A DNA stretch of 64,000 nucleotides from Lingula anatina (GCF_001039355.2 NW_019776036.1:27040-91039), one strand, 5' to 3'. Counted from the first letter of the stretch, positions 12,001 through 25,700 are shown. A program made the numbers and translations. The notes: a model not told the origin generated them from the sequence alone.

Positions 12001-15000
12001 TGAAGATTCAGTGTATGTGGTTCCATCTCACACAGCTATTAGAATTTTTTTTTTCTTTTTAAGAATCTCCTTAAGTATACTTTTTTTTCCACAGGTCAAA
12101 GACTCCGAGATAACTACTCATTTAGTTTTCATTTTATATCAGTTTGAAATATTTTTAGGTTTAGATATCATTCATGAAATGTTTGGAATTTTTATTGGAA
12201 ATGTCATCTTAGAATTTCAAAATTTCAGCACAATTTCAGTTTAATTAGATTCAAGCAAAATGGTATTATTAACCTTTTGTCACATGATATAATTGTTTTA
12301 TTTTTAATGCACATTTTAAGGCAATGCAAATGTACATAACTGTATGATTAATTAGTTGTTTAGACTGTATATCAGTGCAATTTAGTCGATACCAGTGTCA
12401 TAGCATTGAAAGTGATGGTACCTATAACATTTTCAGCTTACTTGGGCTTCCTAGATACAAGTGTCTACCGAGAAAAAAATTAAATTTTTTTCTAATTTGT
12501 CAGCTTTCATGAGTATTGCATGATTGAATACAAATTATACTTGCCCAACAGGAAAATATTACATATTAATTTGTTTAAGTGACATTACTTTGTTTTTAGA
12601 AAAGTGTACTAGATTTTTTTTTTCAAATAAATTGTGGTAACTTTTGTAAATAATAATATGAAAGTTCCCAGTATGGCATTTGTCATTACTTTTTGTCTTA
12701 CAAAATACTGAAAGAAAGTAGTTAGAATAGTTGAGGTTGTTTTATGGATTTTTATTTATGAAATTGCAATCAATAAATTCTCACACAGACTCCATTCTCA
12801 AAGTTATATGTGGAATATTGGATCAGAAAAGTTATCAATCAGGTATAATATATTGTGATGTCTCTTTCTTTTGGGTAGCATGTTTATGGTGAGATTTTTT
12901 TGTGTTATGTGATCATGGCCTTTTTATTCATTCTTTCTTTTTCTGGGGTCCTCTTAACCCCACTATGCTTATTATAAGATATTGATTGTGAGCCTATCTA
13001 TCAAAGTTTTGTGTAGAAATCCTCCCCTAGCTTTATATGTGTCCAGCAAATAAATACAACATACTTTTAGTGTGTTTCCATGTTCCAAAGCCTGATATAG
13101 ATTTAAACTAATGTAGACTATGTATAATTATGTAAATTATGCAGACTGATATTTTAAGAGAAAGAGGTTTCTTTCCTTACATCTTGATGAGATACTATTT
13201 AGGTTGAGATTTATAAAATCAAAAGAAAACTCTAATCTAGAGTAGAAATATGTGAAACTGATTACATTTAGATATAAACATAAAACGTCAATAATTTTTT
13301 ACAGGGGCACACTCCCACGTTTATTTGTAACAGTAAGAGGTTCTGCAGTACTCAAAATGGAGTCCATTTACTAAAGTGGTTAGTTATTTGTTATAATTGT
13401 TTGTGTTTTGCAGCTCTGAGGGGTTATTTTTCTGCAATATGGCAATCATTAGGAAATTATTTTTTGGGTTATTTGTTTAAAGTGTGTTTGGAAAAATGCT
13501 ATGGCGCACACAGGAATGCGCAGGCACATGCAGATGTTAATATATATTCGTAGCAGGGTGTGCAGTACTCGAGTGGAGTCCATTTATTTAGAGTAACTTG
13601 TAAGTCAGGTCATTAATTTTTCAGCTTGGGAGGTTTTATTTTTATGCAGTATTGCAATAATTAGGGAATGGTTTGGGGGCTTTGGCAAAATGCTAGGAAT
13701 TGAATTTGTCTGCTTTGTTTGTTCTGTCTATGTAGATTTTGCATAGGGAATTCACGTTTAGGTAATATAGCAAACTGTACAGCATTACTTTTAAAGTTTA
13801 TAAATCGAATGCAACTGAACTTTGACTGTGAAAATGTATGAATGTGTGTAAGTGCTTAGTTATGTGATATTGTCGGAAGATTGCTTTGTAGATATCAAGC
13901 TTTTTGTTCTGAACATTAGGTGATTTGTAAAGTAAATTTACTCTGTACAAAACTTTTTTCCATTGTAAAAATACTCCAACCAAAAGTTACTTCAGTTATG
14001 ACAGAATGATTGCTAGACACATTCACTTTGATTTTTAGCCTTGTTTTCATTAGAATCTTCTATACAACAATTATCAAACAATAAAAAAATACTCCAAATG
14101 TTACTTTGACAGAAGATAAGTTGGTATGTGGCTGAAGTTATGTTTGTGCAAAAAAGTCTAAATTTGTCATTATAAAAGCAATAAACATAGGTTTAAAATA
14201 TTTTAGCTTGTAGTTTGGTCAGAAAAACTATGTATATGACTGTATGAGAGTGTGGTTGAGGGTATGGGAAGTTGTGATATTAGACTAGTAAATATAGTTG
14301 TTGTTTTTTTGTTTTTTTTTCAATCATTAGCTTTCGAATTAGAATAGTTACATAATTTTAGTGGTCAGAATCATGACAAGCATTGTTAGAATTTGGGTTT
14401 AAAGAAAAAGCCAGAATAAAGCACAGTCTTGTGCTTAAGAATAAATGTGTGCTTTGTTGTTTACTGATAGTAATCTGCATATTAATGTACTGATGGTGAC
14501 TAGTTTTTCAAGTAAACAAAATTTCCAACAGCATTTTTCTTCAAGTCAAAAATAATTTAGTTTTTTTTTTTTTTTTTTTTTTTTTTTTGAAGTTGAGTAA
14601 TAGGTTTCGGTCTACTTTCATGTAGAAAGTTCATGCTGGTAATGGTTTTATAGAGTTCAAAACCATATTTTCCCGTACTGGTTGTTTTTGTAGATAAAGA
14701 TAAGTGGGTGAAATTCGCGTATAATCATCTTTTCAGAGATTAATTATACCATGAGTATATATATATATTATGACTTTATTAAAAAATTGCAAACAAAAGA
14801 AATGCTACTTATGTTTTGTAAAGGATGATCATGATAAAAGTTTGATGAATGCTTCTCATGCATAAATTGCATTAAAATTAAGAGTTAATTTTGTAAAGTC
14901 CGTCCATTCATCCACATTGTCTTGACATGATTTATATCAGTGCTTATTTCTCTGGCACCATTCCAAAATACATTACTGAAAATGTTCAATTAAGACAGCC

Positions 15001-15329
15001 AAAGTTGACTTGTATGTGGATTCGTGAAATGAGATGAGATGAAATCCTTAGAAAAAAATAGTTTAACTTAAGCATCAGTGATGTAAAAAATGGAATGGTC
15101 TGCAGTTGTATTACACACCTTTACTAACGTTCCAAATGCTCTTTTAAGAGAGACAGTATAAAACTTCGATGTCAATAACAATATGTTGTTTTTCCTGTGC
15201 AGTTTGTATAAATATAATTCTTTAAATGGCAAAAGAGACAGGATTATTAGAGATGAGACTAGAATGGACAAGTGATCTCCATTCCTCTTCTTTGGCTCTG
15301 AAAAGCTGTTGGAATGTGGCAAAAACAAG
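12001..15329. other. COLGALT 3' UTR and intergenic stretch
   Basis: Candidate polyadenylation signals AATAAA lie at 12626-12631 and 12772-12777, giving a 3' UTR of about 0.65-0.8 kb. The rest is AT-rich with poly-T near 14560-14588 and a diverged direct repeat at 13340-13700. The open frames here are short and have no family resemblance. The last part up to 15329 is probably the 3' UTR of the minus-strand glutaredoxin-like gene. Confidence 0.6.
13340..13700. repeat. Diverged direct duplication of about 150 bp
   Basis: The blocks 13340-13480 and 13555-13700 share the same order of landmarks: gcagtactc, tggagtccattta, a gttagt/gtaagt-like step, cagctctgaggggttattttt against cagcttgggaggttttattttt, and aatcattaggaa against aataattaggga. 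About 70% similar by eye, non-coding. Confidence 0.55.
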
Positions 15330-15960
15330 TCATGCACTATTTGGTATGGCTCCAACCTTCTTCAGCATTTCCTTTAACTTTCCTGATTCATGATTTCTTG
15401 TTATTTCTTTTTCACCACCGGCATATTTGCCATCCACAAATAACTGTGGCACCTGAAACAATAATGTGAAATAATGAGTTCTATTGAAAAAAATACTTAA
15501 TGTTTTGAGTGCAGAAAGTCAAAATTTTACTCAAAATGTTAATCACCATCTTGGATGAAAAACTGGTTTGCCTACAGAAAAAAATATTTGCATTAATCAA
15601 GTAAAGTAGCATGTTTCACTAAGTAATTTCTAGTTGTCTAAGATCTACCGGTATATTGTAGAGCAAATGTTTTTTTTTTAATTAAAAAGATACACTTAAA
15701 GAACTTAATTCAATTTTGCTTACCGCCCTGCTATCAGTTAAACAGATTATCTGGAAATAATTCTCGATTTGTGTAACATCTTGTCTGCATTCGATCTCCG
15801 CTACTTCATAAATCTGTGGGGACATCTTATATTCGTCCAGGTAAGATTTAATACGTTTACATTCGGGATCGTAACTTCTAGAGAATAACATCACTTTCCT
15901 TTGACTAATCTTATTGTCTACAAACGGTTTTGAAGATACTCCACACCCGACAACAGCCAT
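15330..15960 (-). CDS. Glutaredoxin-like protein lacking the catalytic cysteine
   Basis: Two coding exons, 15724-15960 and 15330-15452, join at a codon boundary to give 119 residues, a normal glutaredoxin length. Residues 22-34 read KVMLFSRSYDPEC. Classical dithiol glutaredoxins have CPYC here, so the nucleophilic first Cys is Asp31 and only the second Cys34 remains. The cis-proline block (VPQLFVDGKYAGGEKE, from residue 80) and the C-terminal GKLKEMLKK helix are typical of the fold and its glutathione groove. A redox-inactive, glutathione-binding or structural role is inferred. Start: the ATG at 15958-15960 is the first in frame and begins MAVVGCG. The gene stands head to head with TMEM175 across 219 bp and probably shares a bidirectional promoter. 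Confidence 0.85.
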
Positions 15961-16179
15961 TGTTATCTTTAAAATCCTCGGACAGGTCCTATTCAAGGAG
16001 TTTTCCAAGGATTTCCAGAGCACCTGTCCTTGTTACGCTTGCTGGTATCTAAGGAATCACGTGACATAAGAGGGGGAATTCCCGAGGACTTTCTTACCTC
16101 CCACAAGTAAAGAACTGCTGAAGAGAGAACTAGCCTGACAGAGTTTAGGATAAATAACGTTGCTGACTGTGATGTAGAA
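15961..16179. promoter_or_regulatory. Bidirectional promoter region with a TFEB/MITF-type E-box
   Basis: This gap separates the start codons of the glutaredoxin-like gene (-) and TMEM175 (+). It is less AT-rich than the flanks and contains the palindrome TCACGTGA at 16057-16064, the core of the CLEAR/M-box bound by the TFEB/MITF bHLH-zip family, which drives lysosomal genes in animals. The box is seen directly; its use is inference. Confidence 0.5.
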
Positions 16180-16989
16180 ATGGATAGCAGTGTCTCAAGT
16201 TTTGAAAACCGCGTCCCAAGCTCAGGTCGCGTTGCTGCATACTCAGACGCTGTGTTTTCAATAATTGCCACGGTTATGGTAAGATGAACGTTTTTGACGT
16301 AATTTTTTCTATGGTGTATTAATTATTATGATCAGTGCTGTCAGTTACGTATTCCAGGAGCGTGACACTGACTCATGAGGTTGCTGTACAACAAAACATT
16401 TCAATGGGCTTTCATTTCAAATAACTTAAGCATTTGATATGCTGCACGTGCATTTAAGCCCTATTTACTCTGACTATCAGTATTATCTTGACCCCCACCC
16501 CGCCCCACCCCGCCCCTCCCCATCCACCATCATGACCTGCTGATGGTTTATAGTTATGGAAATTACTTACAAAGCTTGTCAGTTCTCCTTTAATGTAGAT
16601 AATGAAATACATGGATATTTACGCTAAGGCTTAATTATAAGTTAAAGAATTTCTGCACCAAGTATTCTTTATTTTAAGCTTCCAGTTAAGAGGATTAAGT
16701 GTACAGTGCAATGTAACGTCACAATACAAAACAATATTATATATTTTTTTATTTCATGTCAGGTATTGCATGTGTTTTCTGGTCGAAGATGAAAGATCTA
16801 TCTGTGATGTATACAGCTATGTGTATAAGTATTTTAATTATGTTTATTTATATTTTTCTGTGCATCCTGAGTCTTTTTAATATTTCAGATTCTTCCAGTT
16901 ACTCACACTGTAATTCCAGAAAATAAGGTGAGGCATGACATAACATTGTTTGTGACAATTATGTATAATTTATGTTTCTCTGCATGTGG

Positions 16990-17051
<62 letters not shown>

Positions 17052-20000
17052 TGTGTGTGTATTAGATTTACACTTAATTTATTATGCATTAGTTTGCAAG
17101 GAATTCCTTCCTTGCAAATTAATCTTTTTATTACCTCTGCCTGTCATTATGTTGTAAGGTGGAGGCATGTTAGTTTATACCATATACTTGGTATCTAACA
17201 GCACTATCCACATTTATATTTAAGCCTCCACCCTCCCATTATAACTTTTGTGACCATGGGATCTGTCTCTTCATTATTTTAGGATCTTCGCTCAACCCTG
17301 ATACGTCTTATCCCAAATATTACAGTATATATAGTTTCTTACTTAATTGTGTCAGGAATCTGGATTTCTCATGTTTGGTAAGTTACTTGAAAAGTAGGAC
17401 CAATACTTTAAACACACACACATACCAGTACACACACACAATATGTTCAGCCAAATCCTATACCAAAAGCTGAACATTTGTGTCAGTTGTGCAATATATG
17501 AGCTCAGCTGAGGATAAGCTTCTCTTCTGTCTACAGTACCTCATACAGCTATAGAAGTTACATTGTATGTAATAATAAGTAAAGCAAAAATCAATAAAGA
17601 CATATATATATATATATAATAAGTTATATTTTTTTAACTTTAATTATTTTTTTTAAGAGAAAAGGCATTAACTTAGATTTGTTTCATGCTTTTTATTTAC
17701 TTTTTTAGGCTGTTTGAAACAATCCAGAGAGCTGATGAGGTTGTTCTGTTTTTAAATCTGGTAAAGTATGTTTGGTATTAAAAGTTGAATCAGTATTATT
17801 TCCCACAACGGTAGCTTGTTCACTTTATGTAGCTCTCTTTTTCTTTTACTTACAGTATAATTTCTTCAAAGGCTTTATTTTATCTTATAAACTACATGTA
17901 TCAGTGACTTCTTTTTCATTCTCCATATAGAAAATTATGAAATATACGGTATATTATGTTGATCTATCTGTTCATTAAGGAATCAAAATAGTTTGTCCAG
18001 AAATGTACTAAACAGAATCTGTTGTACATGTAGCTATTTTTCTTATAATACACTTCTTATATTTTGAATTCTTTTATGTTCTAGGCTTTGTTAATGGTTG
18101 TTACATTTACCCCTTTTGTAGTAAGTACTGAAAAAGAATAATTGTAACAATTATAAGGATAATATTTAGTACTTGTTGAATTGCATTTCTCCTATTTAAC
18201 ATGATTTGTACTTGAATGAGGAACCATAGTGTAGTAGTATATAATATAAATTAGTTTATATTTTTTGTGAAAGAAACCATAATGAATGTGTTTCTGGATA
18301 TTTTTGCAGTTACTAATAGCTGTTATTTTCCTTTGTGATGTTTCACCTGTAAAGTATGTAATTCAGGTACTGTGAACATGCAAGGGCTTTAGATTATTAA
18401 AAAAATTCAATTCAATTTCAAAAAAAAAAAATTCAAAGTGCTGGGTGATATTTGTACATATCTATGTAAACTAAACAGACATAATACTGCATATTTCACG
18501 TTATTTCAGTTCACACTTCTTGGACAGTTTTCTGAGTCAATGGAATATTTGGAGAAATATGATGTTTTACCTGTGGTGCTGTTTGCTGCTACATTCATGT
18601 GCCTATTTGGAATACAGGTACTTATTTACAGTTATACAATAATTTAATACAGCTTCAAGTGTGGCAAAATTATGAGCTGTACACAGGTCTAGGTTGGAAT
18701 GGGGCCTTATATTCTGTTTAAATCTGAATCCAATAGACTAAGTGTAAGATCTAAGGGAATTTATTTCAGTTTTATAAAACATATTCATTTGTCATGATTT
18801 ATTGTTTTTTCTCTTACAGATAGTCCTTATTTATTATGTGTTCAAAGTGGAGAGGATAATGAAAGTAGAAGTTGTCCAAAATGAAGACAAGGTGAATATA
18901 TATATATGGCATTTGTTTTTGATCAATAAATTTATCAAGGGTCTTCATTGTTCAAACACTAATTTTTAGTTAATAACAATTTAATTCTATTTGCTATATT
19001 TTTGTTGTGTATCTTTGTACATATACAGCTATTATTGTCATACATTCAGAATTGCAAACAATGAATTTTACTTTAAGGTACTGGAAATACCATTAATACC
19101 CGGTACATAAAACTGATATTTATTGTATGTCTAAGTATCACTGGCTAAAAAAAGTATACATTGCTGCAAGTTTCAAGAAACACGTAGAAATGGACCATTT
19201 TTAATAAATAAGGCAAATTTTACATTTTCATTGTGTCACTTTCAGATGCAGCAAAGAAATGCCATGTTGTGGGGCGCAGGAATTCCCATGATTCTCTGCA
19301 TATTAGCCATCATCTGTGCCCCCTTCTCACCCTTAGTGGTAGGCCATAGCATTTGATATAATGATTTTATCATTCTGTATCAAGTATACATGTAATGAGG
19401 AAGAGCTTTTCAGCATAGCTTACACATTTTTTTACCAATTTGTAGTAATTGATGCATGTACTGTACAGTTAAAATTTTATTCTTTCTAATTACGAAGAAT
19501 TCCAAACAATCCTGTACAGTTAAAAATTTATTCTTTCTAATTACGAAGAATTCCAAACAATCTTATCGTTTAAGTATTTTACATTGGTTTCATTCATGCT
19601 TTGTAGTAATTTACCACTGGAACTTTTAAGTTGAAAGCTTTTTCATGTCTTTTCCAACACTGTTCTAGGGTTTAATAGTGCTTGCACTAATTGTTGCATC
19701 AGGTGCTATAAGGAAGTGGGCCTACAAGATATATGAAAAATACAGAGGTAGGTCCCAGTTGATATTTGTAATTTGTCCATGTTTGTGCAACATACATGTA
19801 TATCAAATATATAGCATCTTAAATATACTTCAATATTCAGTGGGCTGTGAGAAATGTTTTGCTGGTGTTTTGTAGGAAATAGGGACAGCTCCATGCTTCT
19901 ACATATAAATGTTAGACACAGACTTCTTAAGGAAGTTGTCAACAAAGAGAGAGTGGAGTGCTTCAGCGATGGAGTCTTTGCGATTGTTGCAACACTTATC

Positions 20001-22755
20001 ATATTGGATATTTGGTCAGTATTTTGATTTTGTAAGTTTAATATAACTATTCCATTTTTGGTCAATGAGGAATTTTTACAAATTCTGTTGTATCAGTGAA
20101 AAAAGAATAAAAAATTGTACAATATTACACCAGAAATGGAAAAATTAACTAGAACATGGTATATCAAGGCTTTTTTTTTTTTTTTTTTTTTTTTTTTCGA
20201 ACCCATGCCAAATCACCCATTGGCAATTCTCCTCTGTAACCAGAACATGCATGAAGCAATTTTGTAAACTTCGTGAGAATTGTTATTAATGCGCTCCTAA
20301 ATGCAGGGTTGTATTTGCAGACAAAAACATACCTTGATGTCCAAAGTTTGGTGTGCATATATCTTATATTTTCTTCTTTTAAGAAATATGCATAACTTAT
20401 ATTTTCTTGTAATTTTTTATTTTTAAAAGTTAAAAGTTGACATAGTGATAAAGGATTATCATGACTGACAAACCTTCAAGAATCTGACCCCGGGCTACAT
20501 GTAGAATAATACTGTGAAAAGGCTTGTGGTATAATGTACATTCTAAACCCAATATTGGATTACATTGCAGTGAAGATGACATCCCTACCATAGATGATGT
20601 CCGAAAGTTTGGTACTGTTTCTGCAGCATTGTCTCAGCACAGTAACATTTATGTGGCTTATGCTGCAACCTTTATAGCAGTAGGACTGTTATGGTCTATG
20701 CATCATACACTTTTACATGTAAGTGGGTTTATTTTCATTTTTACGGCTTAACTTTCACTTTCACTTTCATTTGTACTGTGTCAGAAAAGCACACCCTGTT
20801 GTCTACTCCTGTAATCCACTCATACGTTTCATGCACAACTCTGTGACTGATTTAATTTGTATCTATTGCTTAAAAAATGCAAATGCTGGTAAGCTGTTTT
20901 ATTTAGCAATAGTATGTTTTTTAAACAGATTCGGACCCACTTAAATCAAATTGATCCCTAATTTAGTTGTATATATCTTTTCAGTATATGATGAATATGA
21001 ACCGACTGATGGTTTTCTTCAATAACTTGGCATTGGCCTGTATTGGCCTCAGTCCTCTGGCATTCAAGATGACAACTGCATTTGAAGATCATGTGAGTTT
21101 TCTTCCATTTTTATTTTTCAGTCTTCATTTTTCACCCCTTTGAAGAGGTGCTATTATTCTAAAAATATAACTCATTAACGGAAACTTATTGTCACTGTGA
21201 AAAAATCTAATATCAGTTTTTTTTAATCCAGATATGAATTCTAGTTGTAATATTCACTAATTCTAATTCCACTACATTAAAACAGCAATTTTACCTTTTT
21301 TAGACTTCAAATGTTTCACAGTTGATATGTGAAGACCTGTAAAAGTGTCCTGTCTTACATGAGGAACCATGTATTTAATATCATCACAACATTTTTCTTT
21401 ACAGAAATATGGTAACAATAGTATGACAGCTGTCCAGTTCAATACAGCCATCTTATTCCTGGCAGCCATTTTCCAGGTGGCAGTATGGGTGACAGCTCTC
21501 TTTCACCAGTAAATATGTTATTTTAAATAAGATTAAAATATTATTTTTAAATGTAAAAAATTACTTCCCTCAAAGATATCCAGATGTAATTAAAATTAAT
21601 AAGAAAACTCTTTTGAGATTTTATTCAACAGCATCGTGTCAATTGTTTCATTGCAGATATCAATAACCTAAGTAAGTGCAGTAACATTTTTAAATCCATA
21701 TAATGTGTTAAGTGAATCATTGGTGTAAATAGTATGCAAGTGTTTTGTTTTTATAGGAATGTTCACGTGACGCAGGAAGCAGCCTATTCCGGCAGAGACC
21801 ATGCCTACATCACCATAAAATTGTCCATCTTTCCACTCCTTAGGTGAGATATTCTTTACCAACCATTCTTTGCTTCCTCCTGGCATTGAGCAGAATACAG
21901 AAAAGCTGGTGTTTATATGAGTGCATTGAAAACTAGAGGAGGCTTGTTAATCTGTTAAACTGATTGCATTCAGCAAGAGTCCCAACGGAGTTGGATGGAT
22001 TTAGATAAACCAATAGTTTCAATAGGAATGAGCCCTGAGTGAAAGATTTGTCAGAATCCTGTACATGAGATGATTAGAAGTACATGTTATGACAACTTAT
22101 CATGCTATATGTTTTTAATTTGTGCTTTAATGAAAGTTATCCTCTTCCAGTTTGCTGATTTACTTCATGAGTTTTGCATCAGAAGCTATATCTGTAACAG
22201 TTTTCAATGCGGTAAGAATCATGAATATTTGTCCATAATTTTCTAAGCTAACGTCTCATTTTTAACTGATATTGAATACCTAGAATAATTTTAAAAATAA
22301 AAATTACAAAAATATTTTAAGGACAGACTCAAGTAGTAAAAAATCAATCACTGTTTATAGTTATTTAGCTATGACACAAGTGTTAAAAAATATCAGTTAT
22401 AAGCAGTTGCTGGCTACCGAGCTATACATTTAAACATATATCAATTTAAACAATAAATTTATAGTTATCAGGTTCTTTTTTTAAAAGTGTTTAATATTGT
22501 GATATCATCCTTTGTTATGTACTTGTATCCATACGTGCATTTTCACAAGTAAATATCAGTGCATAAAATACGGTAAATTGTTCTTCTTTAAATATAATGT
22601 TTCAGATGCTTCTTGGAAGTCCAGCGTTGTTCTTGCTTTTGCGTGTTTTGTACCCCCAGTGCACCAAATTCTGTAGCAGAAGAAGGAATGCACACCAGGC
22701 AGCGCTGTCAATAATACGCCAAGAAGTGCCACCACAACTGTTTGGAGACAATTAA
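16180..22755 (+). CDS. TMEM175: TMEM175-like endolysosomal potassium/proton channel, complete
   Basis: Sixteen exons: 16180-16278, 16889-16927, 17283-17377, 17709-17760, 18085-18120, 18510-18617, 18820-18891, 19246-19338, 19669-19747, 19876-20014, 20571-20718, 20985-21092, 21405-21508, 21757-21843, 22151-22211, 22606-22755. All phases match and sum to 1470 nt, 489 residues, close to the about 500 of vertebrate TMEM175. The family has two six-helix repeats, each opening with an (F/Y)SD helix that lines the pore in place of a canonical K+ filter. Both are seen: RVAAYSDAVFSIIATVM near residue 20 and VECFSDGVFAIVATLIILDI in exon 10. Hydrophobic segments follow in each half (VYIVSYLIVSGIWISHVW, LLMVVTFTPFV, VLFAATFMCLFG; FIAVGLLW, LALACIGLSPLAF, AAIFQVAVWVTALF). 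Start: first ATG, directly before the first helix, as in the family. It acts in late endosome/lysosome membranes. A possible 45-nt exon at 18310 was left out because it breaks the phase. Confidence 0.95.
16491..16527 (-). promoter_or_regulatory. C-rich tract in TMEM175 intron 1 (G-quadruplex capable on the minus strand)
   Basis: Five or more runs of 4-5 C separated by one or two bases (ccccaccccgccccaccccg and onwards) sit about 210 bp inside intron 1. The complementary strand satisfies the simple G4 rule. Only the sequence pattern is shown. Confidence 0.4.
16996..17060. repeat. Compound (CT)n(GT)n microsatellite
   Basis: About 18 CT units followed directly by about 14 GT units in TMEM175 intron 2. 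It has no coding meaning; the Ser-Leu and Val-Cys frames are repeat translations. Confidence 0.95.
19465..19565. repeat. Two-copy tandem duplication of about 50 bp
   Basis: The segment gtacagttaaaattttattc through gaattccaaacaatc is present twice in direct contact with a single A/T shift between copies. It lies in the intron before TMEM175 exon 9, and the near-identity implies a recent event or an assembly slip. Confidence 0.75.
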
Positions 22756-25700
22756 GATTATTTGACTTATAATCAAAATATACTGCATTTAAAAATACAT
22801 TTGATGTATGTTTATTATTATATCATTGTTGCATAAAATGGAATTTATTGTGGCAGCTAAAGGATTTTAAAACACACATAGCCTTTGATTATGCGCAAAA
22901 ATAATTTTTGGAAAAAAGATGTGCAATTTTTCTGTAATTTGTGTGTTTCATTTAGTCCTTTTTATAAACTAGGGGAAAATGGTCCCCCCCCCCCCCCCGG
23001 CCCCACCCCCACCCCACCCACTCCCCTCCATTTCAGCCTTTGTGTGCAGATGTAAGTAAATGGAATGGTGCTGTGTCATGTACATGTACGAGATGCAGGA
23101 GAATAAGAATTGCATGATAAAGAATTTCATTTTATCTCTTGTTGCTGCATTCTACAGAACAAAATTAATGTGAACTTCCATACATTTTTCATATGAAGAC
23201 ATTTTGAGTTGAGTTACATAAAAATATGTATTGTTAACATTTAGTATTATAATTAACATGTTTTGTGCATTGGCGTAAGTCGTTTGCCTGATGTAAACTG
23301 GCAACAGTTATTAAAATATTTAGATGGGTTAAAAGATTCAGCTTAATTTTACATAACAGGGATATTACATCAAAGACTTAATTATTTAATATACGTGTTC
23401 ATTATTTATTGTTAATAACGTTTTTTTTTTTTTTTTTGAAAAAATCCCTACTATATCACAATCTTCTTAAATCGCATAATAATATAATTCATGCTTTGCT
23501 TTGTCATTTATTTCCACCGCTCTCTTCGCTACATTTTATGAGAAGTTGCATGGTAAATATGCTTTACATACATGTTTTTATTTTTTCAATAAAGATTTTT
23601 TTATTCATCAAGAAAATTGTTGTTTTATTATTTGTTCTTTAGATGAGAAATGTTATTCAAATAATGTGGCCGTTCCTGAATCCTAAACCTAAAGTATTTT
23701 TTTATCTGAAAAGACAAACTTGAGTTTGAATTGGAATGAACTGAACCGTCATTACGATGCTCTGTTCTATGAAATTAACTACGAGTTTCACCTTAAATAT
23801 GTTTATATATAGAATGGTCCATAAAAAACGACCTGTTTTACTTTCCATCTCAATTTTGATATAATTAAAATATTTCCAACTTTTTTTTCACCAAATTATT
23901 CCATAAAGATGACCATATTTTATCCTTGCAAATTCTGCAGAAATTGGAAATCTTTATACTCCCACTGGATATTGTCTGGTGCACCATAGGCAAATTCTAC
24001 GGTGACACTTGGAAGGAGCGGAAAGTTCTGACGAACCTTCCCTGACAGAGCTCTCAGATATAAAATGTATGGAAAAAGTTTTTTATTGAAAACCCTACTA
24101 TATGTAATGTTCAAACATAATGTTATAGTGAGGAATGACGACAGCAGTTTGGAGCTTTCGAACGTTTATTCACCGACTCTCTCTTCATACAACTTCAGAA
24201 ATATTTATACTCAATTTCTTCGTACTGATCACGCATTTACTTGTTTTCTTTTCCATTGTCTTTGCGTGATTACAAAATATTTTCCATTCGCATGTTGCAA
24301 TTCACCATGCAACATTTCCTTATTAGGTAATCCCTAAGAGATTTGTTTTCAATTAAAGATATCTAAAATGTTATTTGGATTACTCATACTTGGACCTTAT
24401 CCAAAACTCAGTTATCATGTGATAAATAGATGATCAAAATTAAAATATGTTATGAAATTAACCAATCACATTAACTGTTACTGACTTTGACCTTTTCCAT
24501 CTTTTTCTGACACTAAAAACATGTTCTACACTTGTTGACTCTTGGAGAAACTTAACTTACACTCAATAACTCTTTGTCCCTTTTACTCATTTGATTCCGA
24601 TTTAATTATTATCTGTGATTAGTGAAAGTGTAAGTAATTTGCTTTACAACAATAAGATGCGTAATTTATCTGTGGATGCATGGAATTTTTTTTAGACATA
24701 ACTCCCATTCCCAATCCTATATAAGTGACTAGACCAGTCTTCAAATTATTGTTGTTTATTTTAAAAATGTATCACCCTACCCCTAAAAATATTTTAAAAG
24801 CCATAATGATTGGATCTGGAGCAACAGCAAACGACGTTTTCTTCTATCGTATACATGATATGTCCTGGACAATGTATCCGAATTTTAGTAACGGAAATTG
24901 AGACTTGAGTTTCGCTTGTATTACGGTAAAAGAAATTTAGAGGTTAAAAGCAGGAGTATAAATCTTAAATTTTCAACGGCTTTGGACAGTATTTACCCAG
25001 GTGATTACAGGAAGATGATTGCGATTTCATATTTCCTGGAAAATTAATGTTCTTGCTATTTATAGGCCTGGTATGTATGATATATATAATCTGTCAAAGA
25101 CTCTCAAAGGATTTTCAAAGATCCAGCGCCCAATCTGGAGCTCTCCCAAAATTTATTGGCGATTGACAAAGAAAAGATATTAATTCATGAAAGCATTAAA
25201 ATTACCAAAATAAAAAAGCATGTAGAATAATCTTTTAAGCGACACGGGGAAGCATTCTTTTGATTGGTTTTCAATCTTTTTATTGCGAGGGTGGGGGGTG
25301 GGGGGGGGGGACAGTCTTAAGTCCTATGGTCCTCCGTATTTCTTTCAAGAAAGGTGATAGAGCATGCTGTGAACATTTTTGGAAGGGTGGAGGCTCCCCG
25401 CCTGATATATTTTTAAGGGACTGATTTTCTATACTCTTTGACCACAGGTCCGCTAATAGTTTGTAACAAAATTATTGTCTATTAATTTAGAGGCCAAATT
25501 ATTAATGTATTAATGGAAGCTACCAATACCTGGCATTTACATAATTCTCCTATCTTATTCTTACTATTATCTTATTCTTATTAGCAAAGACCTATACTGA
25601 CGTCACACCCGACATTTGGTTAAGAAGTGTGAGGAAAGAGTAATTGTTGAGAGAGTATTAATGATTTAATAATGTCAATTTAATACATTCACTCTTAATA

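Noticed and set aside
18309-18356. Possible extra TMEM175 exon (LLIAVIFLCDVSPVK) with acceptor and gtatgt donor
   Set aside because: Its inclusion breaks the reading frame between exons 18085-18120 and 18510-18617, which join perfectly without it.
20175-20215. T run followed by cgaacccatgcc, resembling a reversed tRNA B box with an A tail (SINE-like)
   Set aside because: No A box, no second copy in the window and no target duplication; seven matching bases are too few.
23920-24114. Minus-strand frame with VRQNFPLLPSVTVEFAYGAP
   Set aside because: The residues look protein-like, but no splice sites, no family and no neighbouring exon support it.
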